A DNA stretch of 55,856 nucleotides from Halostagnicola kamekurae (GTDB taxonomy: Archaea; Halobacteriota; Halobacteria; Halobacteriales; Natrialbaceae): positions 1 through 55,856 of the forward strand of contig NZ_FOZS01000007.1 in NCBI RefSeq assembly GCF_900116205.1, read 5' to 3'. Under the pieces are notes generated by a model. That model was not told the DNA's origin, made no database searches, and saw nothing but the letters and a program-made list of their open reading frames with translations. The first letter of the stretch is position 1. The number at the start of each line of letters is the position of its first letter. This document shows positions 1 to 9,539 of the stretch, piece after piece. The translations under genes were made by a program, and so were the position numbers.

Positions 1-587
1 TCACCCTCGGTCCACGACTGTTTCGCCGGTCGAAAAACAACCTGCGTGACGACTGTACTGTCGTCGAGTGAGAGCATCTCGCTGGTGATTTCGCCGTAGG
101 GGTCCGTCTCGAAGCCTTCGCTGTTGTGATGGCGGATCGGGTAGTACGGGATTTTCTCCATCTCGAGCCAGGCGCCGGCGACGTACTCGTCAGAGTCAAT
201 CACCGGGAACGCATACCCGTCTTCGACAGCGAAGATTTCGCTATTCGCGTAGTTGTTCCCGACGCGACGGCGGAATTTGTCGGCGGCTGCCTCCGTGGCA
301 GCGTGCATATAGAAGGTGATCTTCCCCTGGTCGAACCAGACTTCGAACGAGTGATGATCACTCGTATTCTTCCCGCGGAAATTCGTCGTCACGTCGTGGA
401 CTGACTGGAGGACGCCCGCCCCATCCACGACACCGTCGTTCTCTTTGTAGGGACGAATGCGCAGGAGTGTACCGGGAGTGTCCGATTGGCGTTGGACGAA
501 CGATTCCTGCTCTTCGAACTCGAGTTGTGTCGCCTCGTACTGGGGCGACGAACTGAGCATCTTCGTGAAACGATCGAGCGTAGTCAT
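1..587 (-). CDS. Probable conjugative coupling/ATPase protein, N-terminal part only
   Basis: This minus-strand frame is open from an ATG at 587 to the left edge, so only about 195 N-terminal residues are visible. It begins MTTLDRFTKMLSSSP and contains RIRPYKEN, FEVWFDQGKITFYMHA and TQVVFRPA. The start lies 4 nt after the stop of the VirB4-like gene, so the two are almost certainly co-transcribed and translationally close. The visible part has no Walker motif. In T4SS-like operons the gene after virB4 is often a second HerA/VirD4-type ATPase whose N-terminal domain ends in a segment like the one seen here (PYGEITSEMLS then VVTQVVFRPA). The coupling-protein call is therefore inferred from context and general resemblance. 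The reading frame itself is clear. The product could also be a non-ATPase accessory protein. Confidence 0.6.
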   Translation of the reverse strand, partial: MTTLDRFTKMLSSSPQYEATQLEFEEQESFVQRQSDTPGTLLRIRPYKENDGVVDGAGVLQSVHDVTTNFRGKNTSDHHSFEVWFDQGKITFYMHAATEAAADKFRRRVGNNYANSEIFAVEDGYAFPVIDSDEYVAGAWLEMEKIPYYPIRHHNSEGFETDPYGEITSEMLSLDDSTVVTQVVFRPAKQSWTEG

Positions 588-591
588 GGTC

Positions 592-3500
592 TTAGCTGTC
601 ATATTCAGGTTCGATTGTTCGTTGTTCGATTCCACCGTCAGTCTGGATTGGTGCCTCCTCGGTGTCTGCATCCGATTCGAGAGCTTGTTCGACGACTACA
701 TCGAGGACCTCCGCTTTCGTGAGATCCTCATCAAGAAGTTGACTCGCCGTCTCGGCGCTGATGTCAAGGCGAGTCGCAAGCGCGTTTTGCTGTGCTTCGG
801 TCTCGACGAACTCTTCGAAAGCGAGCAGTTCCGCTGGCTCGTCGCTTATCGCCTGCTCGAGGAAGGCCTGATCCTCTGGTTCGTAGTCGATGACGCGTTT
901 CTCGAAGTCGTCTGCGACTACATGGAGAGGATACGTTCCGTGTTCTTCGACACGAACGAGTGCCTGACTATAGCCGAGGTCTTCTTTCCCGGCGTCAGCA
1001 CCTCTGACGTACTGGCGCTGTTCTCTGGTGAGCCCAATTTTGTCTGCTGTTGAATCGTCGAGTTCAGGCAGTTTGTGGAAGACTTTGATCGGGCACATCC
1101 CGATGATCTTCTCGGCTTGCTCGGTCTCGTAGAACTCCTGGGCGGTCTGCGAGAGCAACACCATTCGAAGGCCAGCATGGCGCTGGTGACGGAACGCCGT
1201 CTCGAGGAAGTCGAGGTTGGCCTGATCGTCGAAGAGATAGTGGGCTTCGTCGATCGCGAGTTCGACATTACGTTGGGTGTTCTTCGCCTGCTGGTAGATC
1301 GTCGATAGCAGCAGTTGCATCAGGAACGTCTGGCGATCGATACCTGAGGCACTGCCCTCGATCTGACCCAGATCAATGTAGACGACCTTGTTGTCACCCT
1401 CGAGGATATCGATCTCCGAGTGGTGAGAGAGATTTTCGTAGGAGCCACCCTCACGGAACGGCTGGAAGGCGATCGCGAGTTCATCGGCGTACTGGGCAGC
1501 ACGTTCGCGAGCGGATTCGGATTCTGCGATGTTGTGCTCGTCCGGATTCTCAGCGATATCACAGAGGATTCGGTGGACGTCCTGCATTGTCGGTGAGTTT
1601 TCCGACGTATGCGTCGAGACGTCGTCTTCGACGATTCCAGCCTGTCGATAGGCTTCGTCGATCACATACGAGAGGACGCCCGTCTCCGTCCCCAGTTCGA
1701 TATCGCGAGCCTCGAGGAAGTTCTCGAGAACGGCGGAGACCTCGTCTTTCTTCGCCGAGAGAGGAGAGACGCCGTCACTCGAGTTGAGAACGTGCTGTGG
1801 TGTCTCGCGGATCTCGAGTGGATTCAGTTTCGTGTCGCCACCCACGGTGATCGTCTTCGCATTCAGCGCGTCGGCGATCCCGCGAAAACCCCCAACGGGG
1901 TCGATGAGTACGAGCATCGTATCGTTACGCCGTTTCATCATCCGCAGATGGCGCAGGATCCCGCCGAACGTCTTTCCGGCCCCGGGCATTCCGACGACGA
2001 GTTCGCTGTGGCCGGTCTCGAGTTCCCACGGGTTGATTCGAATCGGCGAGCCGTTGTGGCCGTGATAGCCGTATTCGATCCCGTCGTCCATCATCTGGTA
2101 GTTCGATGAGAAGGGGAACATGGCCCCGATGGCCTGGTTGGTCAGCGTCGACATTCGATCGCGACCGAGTTCGTTCCGTCCGAGCGGTGAGACTGTCGCG
2201 AGTCCTCGCTCCTGCCATCGACTCGCGACTTTCAGCGTACAGTTCGCCGGCGCATCCTTGATGATTGACCGTAGCCGAGTTGTTTGATTCTCGAGTTTTT
2301 GCTGGCTCTCGGCAGCGAGACGAATGAATACGCCGCCGCGATAGAACGAGGCTTTGTTCGCCCGAACGAGTGAGCGCATGTACTTCGCCTGATCGATGTC
2401 CTCTTGGAGATCTTCGGCTCTGAGACTGTTCGAATCGTGCTGGTTGATCTTCAGATCCGAAATCCAGTCAGCCATCATGTCCTGCGCCGACTGGCTATCG
2501 AACGGATCCAGGTGGATACTGATATCCGTCTTGAGCTCTGTCTCGAGGAGTAATCGCTCGAGGAGTCCATCCGATGGCTCTTGGGGGAACTGTTCGATCC
2601 AGAAGGTGCGGACGAACGTCTCGTCGTTGATCACGGCATAAGTCGTCTCCCAGTCGATCGTCGACGGCGCGATAACCGACTGGTGCATCGTCGACGTGTC
2701 CGGAAGACGGTCTTCTTCGGACACTGATGAGGTATTATCTCCCTCCTCAGTTTCGTCCGAGTCGAGATCCTCAAGGGAGTACTCCCAGTCCTCAGCTTTC
2801 TCACTGCTGGTGTCCGCCTTCCGTTGGGTCGCACTCGAGTTGTCCATCGCGCCGATGACATCTGCTGGGTCTGGCGTGGCTGGAACACCGTCGCTGATCC
2901 CGTGAGAGACGACCGGGAACGTCCCGAGCGCGCTCGAGATATCGTCGTACTCCTCTGGCTGGCACGTCCAGTACTCCTTCGTGATCCGTGCAAGGTCGTA
3001 TGCGTCGACGGGGCTGATCGAACACCGATAGAGCGACGAGCCGCCACGCCGGAGCTGGGAGAGTCGCGACTCGAGCTTCTCTTCTTTGAGTTGATCACGC
3101 CTTGATTCGCTCAGTCCATCAGATTGGAATCGACCAAACAATCGCCCGACAATAGGCACATCAGCGAGGTACGCTAGAACACTGTCACCAGTTTCATCGA
3201 ATTGTTCGATGTCGCTGTCGGTCACCGCAGTGATGAGATAATACTCTCGAACGGTGGTCGTTTCAGAGTCCACATCCCCGTTTTCGTTCGTGTTGGAAGC
3301 GACGTACTCCTCGAGAAGGCGTTTGAGGACTGGGCGTGAGCGAACATCAGCATCGCCAAGCCGATTCTGGTGTTCGCGAACGACGTCGTCTTGATCCACC
3401 TCGCGGCTAGTGATATAGACCTTCACGGGGAAGTCGACGGTCGAATTCACGAACTCCGAAAGCGACTGGACGGCTTTTGCCCAGGCGTCGTCATCCTCGA

Positions 3501-3930
3501 GAGCCATGTTCGCCGGCTCGACTTTCATCGCCCCAACGAGTGCGCCGTCGGTTCGTTCGATGGCGTGTGGATAGACACGGTTGAGACGGGTTAGATACCG
3601 GACTTCGCTGTTATCCTCCCCACCGTGCGTGTACTCCTTGTTTTTGAGCGCCCAACCAAATCGGGCGACGAGCCACTCAGTGAGCCAGAGATAATCGGGC
3701 TTCACTTTGTGGAGCAGGAAGAGGAGAATCGTAAGCATACACCCGAATCCGAGGATCGGGATCGTGAGTGCGGAGGGAACGAACGTCGCTGCGATGACGG
3801 TGACGAACGCAACTGTGAGAAACAGCATGAGTTCGCCAATCGTGTAGCCCTGGAAGAACGCCGTGGTTCCACCCAGCGACTGGTGGATTTTTCGCGCGTT
3901 GTACTCGCTGTCCGCTGTATTCGAGCTCAT
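592..3930 (-). CDS. virB4: VirB4/HerA-type secretion ATPase with PrgI-like membrane head
   Basis: Encodes a 1112-residue ATPase that would power DNA or protein transfer through a type IV secretion-like channel at the cytoplasmic membrane. Residues about 32-73 form two membrane helices resembling a PrgI domain fused to VirB4. A variable, very acidic segment lies at about 360-415. The motor domain has Walker A GMPGAGKTF near 647-655 and Walker B VELAIDEAH near 889-897, followed by the RH-Q and LLSQTAQEF region typical of HerA/VirB4 motors. Two in-frame GTG codons precede the ATG at 3930. I prefer the ATG because it sits 5 nt after the TGA of the upstream membrane gene. It belongs to an operon running from 8471 leftwards. 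The class assignment is firm; the transported substrate is unknown. Confidence 0.88.
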   Translation of the reverse strand: MSSNTADSEYNARKIHQSLGGTTAFFQGYTIGELMLFLTVAFVTVIAATFVPSALTIPILGFGCMLTILLFLLHKVKPDYLWLTEWLVARFGWALKNKEYTHGGEDNSEVRYLTRLNRVYPHAIERTDGALVGAMKVEPANMALEDDDAWAKAVQSLSEFVNSTVDFPVKVYITSREVDQDDVVREHQNRLGDADVRSRPVLKRLLEEYVASNTNENGDVDSETTTVREYYLITAVTDSDIEQFDETGDSVLAYLADVPIVGRLFGRFQSDGLSESRRDQLKEEKLESRLSQLRRGGSSLYRCSISPVDAYDLARITKEYWTCQPEEYDDISSALGTFPVVSHGISDGVPATPDPADVIGAMDNSSATQRKADTSSEKAEDWEYSLEDLDSDETEEGDNTSSVSEEDRLPDTSTMHQSVIAPSTIDWETTYAVINDETFVRTFWIEQFPQEPSDGLLERLLLETELKTDISIHLDPFDSQSAQDMMADWISDLKINQHDSNSLRAEDLQEDIDQAKYMRSLVRANKASFYRGGVFIRLAAESQQKLENQTTRLRSIIKDAPANCTLKVASRWQERGLATVSPLGRNELGRDRMSTLTNQAIGAMFPFSSNYQMMDDGIEYGYHGHNGSPIRINPWELETGHSELVVGMPGAGKTFGGILRHLRMMKRRNDTMLVLIDPVGGFRGIADALNAKTITVGGDTKLNPLEIRETPQHVLNSSDGVSPLSAKKDEVSAVLENFLEARDIELGTETGVLSYVIDEAYRQAGIVEDDVSTHTSENSPTMQDVHRILCDIAENPDEHNIAESESARERAAQYADELAIAFQPFREGGSYENLSHHSEIDILEGDNKVVYIDLGQIEGSASGIDRQTFLMQLLLSTIYQQAKNTQRNVELAIDEAHYLFDDQANLDFLETAFRHQRHAGLRMVLLSQTAQEFYETEQAEKIIGMCPIKVFHKLPELDDSTADKIGLTREQRQYVRGADAGKEDLGYSQALVRVEEHGTYPLHVVADDFEKRVIDYEPEDQAFLEQAISDEPAELLAFEEFVETEAQQNALATRLDISAETASQLLDEDLTKAEVLDVVVEQALESDADTEEAPIQTDGGIEQRTIEPEYDS

Positions 3931-3935
3931 ACGAA

Positions 3936-5147
3936 TCACCACCTCGAGACCTTTTCTTTGGTATTTCTGAGCCCCTGCTTGGCTTTGGTCGACGTTTTTT
4001 GGGTGACCTGTTTGGCGTCGTCTTTGGCTTTATCGCGCATCCGGCCCGTGTCGGATTTTCGGAGGTTGTTATACTGACGTGCGTGTGCTTTCGTCGAGTT
4101 CGCCGATTCGCCGAGCTTGTACGCTTTCGAGTTCCCGCCTCCGAGTTTCGTCTGCCCGTCTTTGGCCATCGGTCCGTACTTCCCGTTGGCGTAGCCCCGA
4201 TGGACGTTTCGAGCGTCACGCACGGTCTTTCCAGATGCGGCTTTTGCTTTGCGAGCACCGGCAGCAGCCGACGATGGGTTCGCAGCGGTGACACTGTTCT
4301 GGGCGATGGTACGGACGGCGGGGCTGCTCCAGTAGACGGTCATCACCATTGCGAGAACCGCCGCAGGGATCAGCGTCAACCCGATAAATAGTGCGAACAG
4401 CTCATTTTGGCCAAGTGTCTGAATCCCACCGACTTCCCACCCAATTCGGAAGAGCAGCGCCGCCGGAATCCCAGCAAGGATGAGACCAGGATAAATTCCT
4501 GCTGCTCGCCGAGCCATGTTTGCTGCGGGTGTGAATGGCCAGACTTCAAGCGCCCAAAGGACTCCCAGAAGCGGCATAGTGACCGTTAGCACGAATATGC
4601 CGATCCAGCGGAGCGCAACAACGAGTCCAGCAACGACTAAGAAGAAATTCGAGATGACAACCATCGCGAGGATTACAAATGTCCCTCCAAGAGTTGCTTG
4701 AATAAGTTCACCAAGGCCCGCAGACATATCTTCTATTGGCGCGATCGTCGTCCCAATTGCGTCGACGAATTGCAGCGGGATCGAGACCAAGGGGAACCAA
4801 ACGAACGTTCCCATGAACACGATTCCGAGCCGTCTCAGGAGTCGCTTTCGGCGATAGTCACTCATCGACCCTGCGCGAAGCCCGATGAACGCGAACGAGA
4901 TAATCACCATCATAATCGCCAGCGGCATAATATACGCCAGGTACACATCCTGATACAGACTTGCCCATGGCTCCCCATCTGGAGTTCCAACAACGATATA
5001 CTGAGAGTCCGATTCCGGTGCTGGAACACCGACAACGGGCTCCAAAAGCGCTCCGTAGATATCGTTTACCAGCCCAAGGATTGCATTGGTGAATCTCTCA
5101 ATAACGTTTTGAATCCCATCTTCGACTTGGTCCTGTAGCCATGGCAT
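3936..5147 (-). CDS. VirB6/TrbL-like polytopic membrane protein
   Basis: A 403-residue protein with about six hydrophobic segments, near 68-92, 106-128, 154-180, 181-200, 219-238 and 250-274. A long basic, lysine- and arginine-rich cytoplasmic tail follows from about 290 to 403. This topology, and its position between an exported lipoprotein and a VirB4 ATPase, fits the inner-membrane channel component of type IV secretion systems (VirB6/TrbL type). The name rests on topology and neighbours rather than a signature motif. It abuts the lipoprotein gene (stop at 5148, start at 5147). Its TGA precedes the virB4 ATG by 5 nt, which indicates one transcript. The basic tail could contact the ATPase or DNA; that is inference. 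Confidence 0.7.
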   Translation of the reverse strand: MPWLQDQVEDGIQNVIERFTNAILGLVNDIYGALLEPVVGVPAPESDSQYIVVGTPDGEPWASLYQDVYLAYIMPLAIMMVIISFAFIGLRAGSMSDYRRKRLLRRLGIVFMGTFVWFPLVSIPLQFVDAIGTTIAPIEDMSAGLGELIQATLGGTFVILAMVVISNFFLVVAGLVVALRWIGIFVLTVTMPLLGVLWALEVWPFTPAANMARRAAGIYPGLILAGIPAALLFRIGWEVGGIQTLGQNELFALFIGLTLIPAAVLAMVMTVYWSSPAVRTIAQNSVTAANPSSAAAGARKAKAASGKTVRDARNVHRGYANGKYGPMAKDGQTKLGGGNSKAYKLGESANSTKAHARQYNNLRKSDTGRMRDKAKDDAKQVTQKTSTKAKQGLRNTKEKVSRW

Positions 5148-6023
5148 TTAGTTCTCACCGCCAGTAGAATCCGAGTCAGTTGGACTGCCCTCGACAATCG
5201 TAAGGTCACACGACTGGTCACCACCGTACTCGATTTGCTGAGTATACGACGGATCTGGTCCTACCTGAACGACAGCTGTCACTGTCATCGGTTCTATGCC
5301 TAATTCGCTGCAGTCTAGCGACCCTCCCGCACCACTCGTCTGGTAGATTTGGCCAAACGAATAAGCAGTCGTCTCTCCGGGCGGTAACCGCGTCTCATGG
5401 TGATACGAGACTGTATCGTCGCGGCCTAACTTGGCGGCTGGTGCGCCTTTCCACCGAAGTTCAGTGAGTAAGGAGGGAATCGTTCCCTTGTTCTCTATAA
5501 CAACTGCTGCGTATTCATCCCAAACTGGCGAATTCTTGTCCCAGTCCATATCTGGGTTCTCGGCCGCCCAGAGCACGTCGGTGATCGTACACTCTGCATC
5601 GAGCGTGATCGTCGTTGAGTCGATCGGGTCGTCGCTCCCACGACTCTCGAGGGCAACGAGTTCGTACTTGCCAGTGGCGATATCATCTTCATATCTGCCA
5701 AGGATCTCGAACGCGACCTCGGTGTCGTCATCCCCAAGACTATCTTGATCAACTATCTCACCATCCGGATCCCGGAGGGTGATGACTTCGGTCGAAGTCT
5801 CCTCAGTCACTTCAACCTCGAGATTCTTGCCGTTCATCTCGACGTTCGCGAAGACATCGCTGTCTTCGGTGTCGAGGCCAGAGCCGTCCTCTGTACTATT
5901 ATTGGAGGGATCTGAATCTGTGTTCGACGTACAGCCTGCGAGCCCGGCAGTACTGAGCCCGATGGTCGCAAGGACTGATCGGCGGGCGATACGACTCTCG
6001 TGAGTAGGGGTGTTATCGGTCAT
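5148..6023 (-). CDS. Tat-exported lipoprotein of the secretion operon
   Basis: A 291-residue acidic protein whose N-terminus is a Tat signal: the twin arginine ARRSVLATIG is followed by a hydrophobic stretch and the lipobox LAGC, after which comes a Ser/Asn/Asp-rich linker. It is therefore predicted to be lipid-anchored on the outer face of the membrane. The mature part looks beta-rich, with no recognised catalytic motif. An upstream in-frame start exists at 6068, but the ATG at 6023 puts the signal peptide in the right place and overlaps the preceding gene by only 11 nt. It lies between the anchored extracellular protein and the VirB6-like gene. A structural or adhesion role at the cell surface is possible but not shown by the sequence. 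Confidence 0.8.
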   Translation of the reverse strand: MTDNTPTHESRIARRSVLATIGLSTAGLAGCTSNTDSDPSNNSTEDGSGLDTEDSDVFANVEMNGKNLEVEVTEETSTEVITLRDPDGEIVDQDSLGDDDTEVAFEILGRYEDDIATGKYELVALESRGSDDPIDSTTITLDAECTITDVLWAAENPDMDWDKNSPVWDEYAAVVIENKGTIPSLLTELRWKGAPAAKLGRDDTVSYHHETRLPPGETTAYSFGQIYQTSGAGGSLDCSELGIEPMTVTAVVQVGPDPSYTQQIEYGGDQSCDLTIVEGSPTDSDSTGGEN

Positions 6024-7776
6024 TGTTGTCTGTAAGTCCAAGAAATGTGCCGTCAGACAGGTAGTCAAACCCGTAGACGGCCAGGGAAACTGGCAGGAAC
6101 CACAAGAGCGTCACGAGCGCTAGTTGGACGAGCTGGGCAAACTTCGGGTATTTCGGTGGGATCTTCGCTCTGTCTTCGGCTGCGGCATACATCGTCTCTG
6201 CATCCCACCAGTCTGCAGCAACGTACGTCCCGTCAACCAGCAGCGATGGCCGCTCCTCGAGATGGAGGCGAGCCATGCCACTGGCGTTGACGGAAGCCGA
6301 CTGATTGCCGACTTCCACTCGCCCAGTCGTCACTGGCTCGCCAGTTGCGGTTTCGGTGACTGCTGCTTCGACAATCGCTCCCGAAGAATTGGCCTCGAGA
6401 ACGGTCAGATCGAGATTCGTTTCGTGGACGGTGCCTTCGTTCTCGAGCGAGACTGATTGTGACTGGCCACGAACGATGCCGTGAACGGTCACTGAGTCGA
6501 ACGAACCTGCTGGGAGGGATTCCGACTGCAGCGCAACGGATGTCGTATTCACGTACTGATCGACTGGGGTAACGTCGATCTCGGCATCGAGGGACGGGCC
6601 CTCATGTTCACTTCCCCAGGCTGCTTCGATCTCGAGAGCTGGTTCGACAGTATCGGTCGCGCCACCCGATACGTCTGGTTCCGCCTGCATTGCGACCGCA
6701 TAGAGCTGTGCCGGACGAACGGTAGAATTCTCTCGAGTTGCGCCTGATTCAGTGCGTGAGACCATCGTGTGCCAGCCGTCTGCACCTGCGGAATAGAAGC
6801 GCCAATTTCCGCGAACCCGTGTCTCGTCGTCGATATCGATGTCTGACCAGACGGTGCCTGGATGAACGACAGCACCGGTACGATTATCATCGGTTTCGAA
6901 CGCCGTCTGATTTCCATCGGCGGTGTCGACTCGGTTGACAGCGGTCTCGAGCGAGTCAGTTACTGTGAGCTGTTCGGAGGGGTGGTTGATCGCTGTCTCC
7001 CACGAGCCCTCACAGGAATCCGTGCTTTGATTATACTCGTCACACGTCCGCTCCTCCTGACGAAGTTGAGCAGAGATCTCTGCTTCAACTGTCAGCGTGG
7101 GGGCTCCTGATAGATCACTGTACTCGAGGGTCGATCGATGGCTTGTGTTCGAATCGATTGTTTGCCCGTCGACTTGGAGGGCGACACTCTCGAGGGCGGT
7201 CTCCTCGAGCGACCATTCCTCGCGTACTGATCCGCTCTTGCCGTCGTCTGGCACCTCAACTCGATAGTCGGAGATTGCGAGGACCTCGCCCTCTGGCGCG
7301 ATATACGTCGTCGATTCATTCCCCGACTGGAGGACCGTCGACGGATTGACTGTGAAGATGGTGGCGTGTGCATCTTTGATGAAGCGTCCATCCTCGAGGG
7401 CTGCTGCCTCGGGGTGGACTGATGTGTCTTCATCACCAGCAGCATAGTCCCCGAAGTCACCGCTATTCCAGCGTTCGACATCCTCGACCGGTTCGTCGAA
7501 GAGGTAGTCCGTCGACCTCGAGAGGCGCTGGGAGAACACCGCAGGTGAGGACGCGTTCTCTGTGAAATCAGCGCTCGAGAGGTTCTCCTGATCCGTGTCT
7601 TCCGACCACAGCAGCTGAAACCGCGACTCGTTGACGCCGTAATCAGAGCCGTCCTCAGGGAGTGCGGTACTCGAGGACGCATCTGATGAGGTGGCTGCTG
7701 CGGTGCCCATCAGTCCAATGGCGAGGCTACTCGTAACAAGGAGGACGACGACGATCATCGGGCGAAGTGGGGCCAT
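6013..7776 (-). CDS. Large extracellular protein anchored by a C-terminal helix
   Basis: A 587-residue protein with an N-terminal signal sequence (MIVVVLLVTSS then a Gly/Ala-rich helix to about residue 29). It has a long acidic exterior domain rich in Asn, Ser and Thr. One C-terminal membrane helix lies near 547-570 (FAQLVQLALVTLLWFLPVSL), followed by a short cytoplasmic tail. Around 455-500 there is a beta-sandwich-like segment (TATGEPVTTGRVEVGNQS) of the type found in surface adhesins. It lies just downstream of the pilin-like gene and overlaps the lipoprotein start. I do not recognise a named family. In context it is the probable surface or mating-contact component of the secretion system. 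Confidence 0.72.
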   Translation of the reverse strand: MAPLRPMIVVVLLVTSSLAIGLMGTAAATSSDASSSTALPEDGSDYGVNESRFQLLWSEDTDQENLSSADFTENASSPAVFSQRLSRSTDYLFDEPVEDVERWNSGDFGDYAAGDEDTSVHPEAAALEDGRFIKDAHATIFTVNPSTVLQSGNESTTYIAPEGEVLAISDYRVEVPDDGKSGSVREEWSLEETALESVALQVDGQTIDSNTSHRSTLEYSDLSGAPTLTVEAEISAQLRQEERTCDEYNQSTDSCEGSWETAINHPSEQLTVTDSLETAVNRVDTADGNQTAFETDDNRTGAVVHPGTVWSDIDIDDETRVRGNWRFYSAGADGWHTMVSRTESGATRENSTVRPAQLYAVAMQAEPDVSGGATDTVEPALEIEAAWGSEHEGPSLDAEIDVTPVDQYVNTTSVALQSESLPAGSFDSVTVHGIVRGQSQSVSLENEGTVHETNLDLTVLEANSSGAIVEAAVTETATGEPVTTGRVEVGNQSASVNASGMARLHLEERPSLLVDGTYVAADWWDAETMYAAAEDRAKIPPKYPKFAQLVQLALVTLLWFLPVSLAVYGFDYLSDGTFLGLTDNNDR

Positions 7777-7813
7777 CGACAGTTGTGAGGTTTGGTTTCG
7801 AAAGTTTCAGGAC

Positions 7814-8281
7814 CTAGAATGGCTTGACACAACTGGAGAAGTCGAATCCCATCTGACTGCCAATGTTATCGATGAGTTCGGGCGAGATGAGCGCGAGAAC
7901 GATGATCCCGAACCCGAGACCCGACATCACCAGCCGCTCTTTGGCGTTGTTCTTCTTCTCAGGGTTGCCACCCGCACGCATGTACGAGAGGCCTGCTCGA
8001 CAAACGTAGAAGCCTGTCGCGGGGAGCCCGAGACCAGCAATCGCACCGAAGACGATAGTGATCCCCGTTTCGACGCCAGTCCCACAGTAGACATCACCAA
8101 CATCTGACTGGGCCGTCACTGAACCAGTGACGACCAGCAGAAAGGCCAGCCAGACACTGATCGAGAGTAGCTGTGGTGAAACCTGGACAAACTGCTGTCG
8201 AGTACGAGTCAACACTGACGCTGACTCTTCGGGGTTGTTAGCAGGACGATCAGACGAATTGTCGAAAGAGTTGTTACTCAT
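7814..8281 (-). CDS. Small membrane protein, pilin-like (VirB2/TrbC-type topology)
   Basis: With the ATG at 8281 this is a 155-residue protein. It has a hydrophilic head, a first hydrophobic segment LLSISVWLAFLLVVTGSVTA ending in an AQ-type cleavage site, a second helix at ITIVFGAIAGLGLPATGF, and a third at MSGLGFGIIVLALISPELI. A basic loop (GGNPEKKNNAKERL) separates the last two. A cleavable leader with two hydrophobic helices and a short basic loop is the usual layout of VirB2/TrbC pilins, and the gene stands near the head of the operon as in those systems. No sequence signature proves it. A longer in-frame start at 8338 would overlap the preceding small ORF; the shorter start follows that ORF's TAG by a single base. 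Confidence 0.65.
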   Translation of the reverse strand: MSNNSFDNSSDRPANNPEESASVLTRTRQQFVQVSPQLLSISVWLAFLLVVTGSVTAQSDVGDVYCGTGVETGITIVFGAIAGLGLPATGFYVCRAGLSYMRAGGNPEKKNNAKERLVMSGLGFGIIVLALISPELIDNIGSQMGFDFSSCVKPF

Positions 8282-8282
8282 G

Positions 8283-8471
8283 CTAGTGATGATTCCTAAG
8301 CAGATTGTTGTCGTGTCGCTCGAGGTCTCGGTGGCCAATATCGTGCGGGATCACCCACCCAGGCAGCGTTTCAGGAGCAATTTCGAATGCATTGCTGCTG
8401 GCCACCCACAGCAAACCCAACGCATCGATGAGCATAATTGAAACAAGTTTATTAACGGCATTTCGAATCAT
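8283..8471 (-). CDS. Small membrane protein, probable first gene of the secretion operon
   Basis: A 62-residue ORF starting MIRNAVNKLVSIMLIDAL. It has one hydrophobic segment (about 10-28), then a polar tail ending in a His- and Asn-rich stretch. Its TAG is one base from the ATG of the pilin-like gene, which suggests translational coupling. A TATA-like stretch lies around 8476-8485 on the minus strand, close to the ATG. I do not recognise the protein. The arrangement supports a real gene, but its shortness leaves doubt. Confidence 0.45.
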   Translation of the reverse strand: MIRNAVNKLVSIMLIDALGLLWVASSNAFEIAPETLPGWVIPHDIGHRDLERHDNNLLRNHH

Positions 8472-9030
8472 TATTTCTATTTTAACTTTTCAATAGTGAT
8501 GACTCATTATCTGAGATACATAATAGTTTCCATTAGAGATAGCTATTGGACAGGAAAATACATTGCAGACACTAACAGACATGACTGCATAATTTGGGAA
8601 GGATACAGCTTGATGATCAGGCTGTGATAAAGACACCTGAAGGTTGGCGAGAAACCAACCCATCTATCTTAGCGGACTGATAGTATGGCACCTGGAGTCA
8701 CAAACGGAACTCTCAAGAAAGCTGGCTGAATTGTAGAAACAATCGATCCGTGCGCCCAGTCGTGCAGTACCTGCAGAACAATGGATAGGAAGAGCTAGCA
8801 GCACAGCTCTCGGGAATGTAGAAATCAGGTGCATTTCCTGTGCCCACGTCCGTCTTCCACGCCCCTTGGTTTGCCCCGCCGGGCTTGCGGGCCATGGTCA
8901 CACAGGCTCCACGCAGCACCTCTGCGCTCATCTGAATGTATGCCAAGAACGCATAAATAGCTGTTATATGCCAGACCGGTCGTGTTTAGTTACGGCTGAA
9001 GGATGAGGCGAGGTGATTTTCAGTTGGTCT
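8472..9030. other. AT-rich spacer with no convincing gene
   Basis: This stretch separates the secretion operon from the first IS remnant. The first 170 bases are very AT-rich and probably hold the operon promoter. A 77-codon minus-strand frame at 8713-8946 has no recognisable domain and an unhaloarchaeal composition with few acidic residues, so I do not call it a gene. Confidence 0.5.
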
Positions 9031-9539
9031 ATGGCGAAAGTCGCTTGCTTCAGTGGTCGTAGCGACTGGATTGAATTAGACTTTGTGGAGCGAGAGCGGA
9101 CACCGCCCCAGCTGATGAAGGTCGGTATTCGTCTTCATCGTGCATAATTATAATTCTTGAATACTATATGAAAGATTGAGGAGTTCCGTGTCAAACGGTC
9201 GCGGAAAGCCGTCCACGACTGGGTGCAGAAGGCCGATCTACAGCCCGCCAATAGCGCGAGCTCGGATCACGTCGCACTCAACGAGATGGTGATCCGAATT
9301 AACAGCCAACAGTTCTGGCTGTACGCTGCTGTCGATCCCGAAACGAGCGAATTCCTGATTTACACCTCTTTGCAACAACCACGACAACATTGACCTAATG
9401 GCTTTTGTGAGAACTTCGTGTGAAACACAACGTCGATGACGCCGTGTTCTCGTTGATCGAGCACACCATCTAGCGGCTGCATTGTAACGAGATGGACTCC
9501 AATTTCGACCCGGACTCCATGGAAATCGGAACACAATAA
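9031..9539 (+). pseudogene. Decayed IS6-family (ISH14/15-type) transposase
   Basis: Pieces in several frames match the haloarchaeal IS6-type transposase as I know it. MAKVACFSGRSDWIELDF and VERERTPPQLMKVGIRL are at the N-terminus (from 9031). Then RSRKAVHDWVQKADLQP and QFWLYAAVDPETSEF follow around 9195-9350, and a degraded DDAVF-type segment is near 9430. Stops and frameshifts interrupt it after GIRLH, after the AAVDPETS segment and again further on, and the C-terminal catalytic glutamate region is lost. It is a non-functional remnant. No clear terminal inverted repeats remain. Confidence 0.8.

Noticed and set aside
8713..8946. 77-codon minus-strand ORF
   Set aside because: No domain, few acidic residues, no promoter or coupled neighbour. 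Composition unlike real haloarchaeal proteins.
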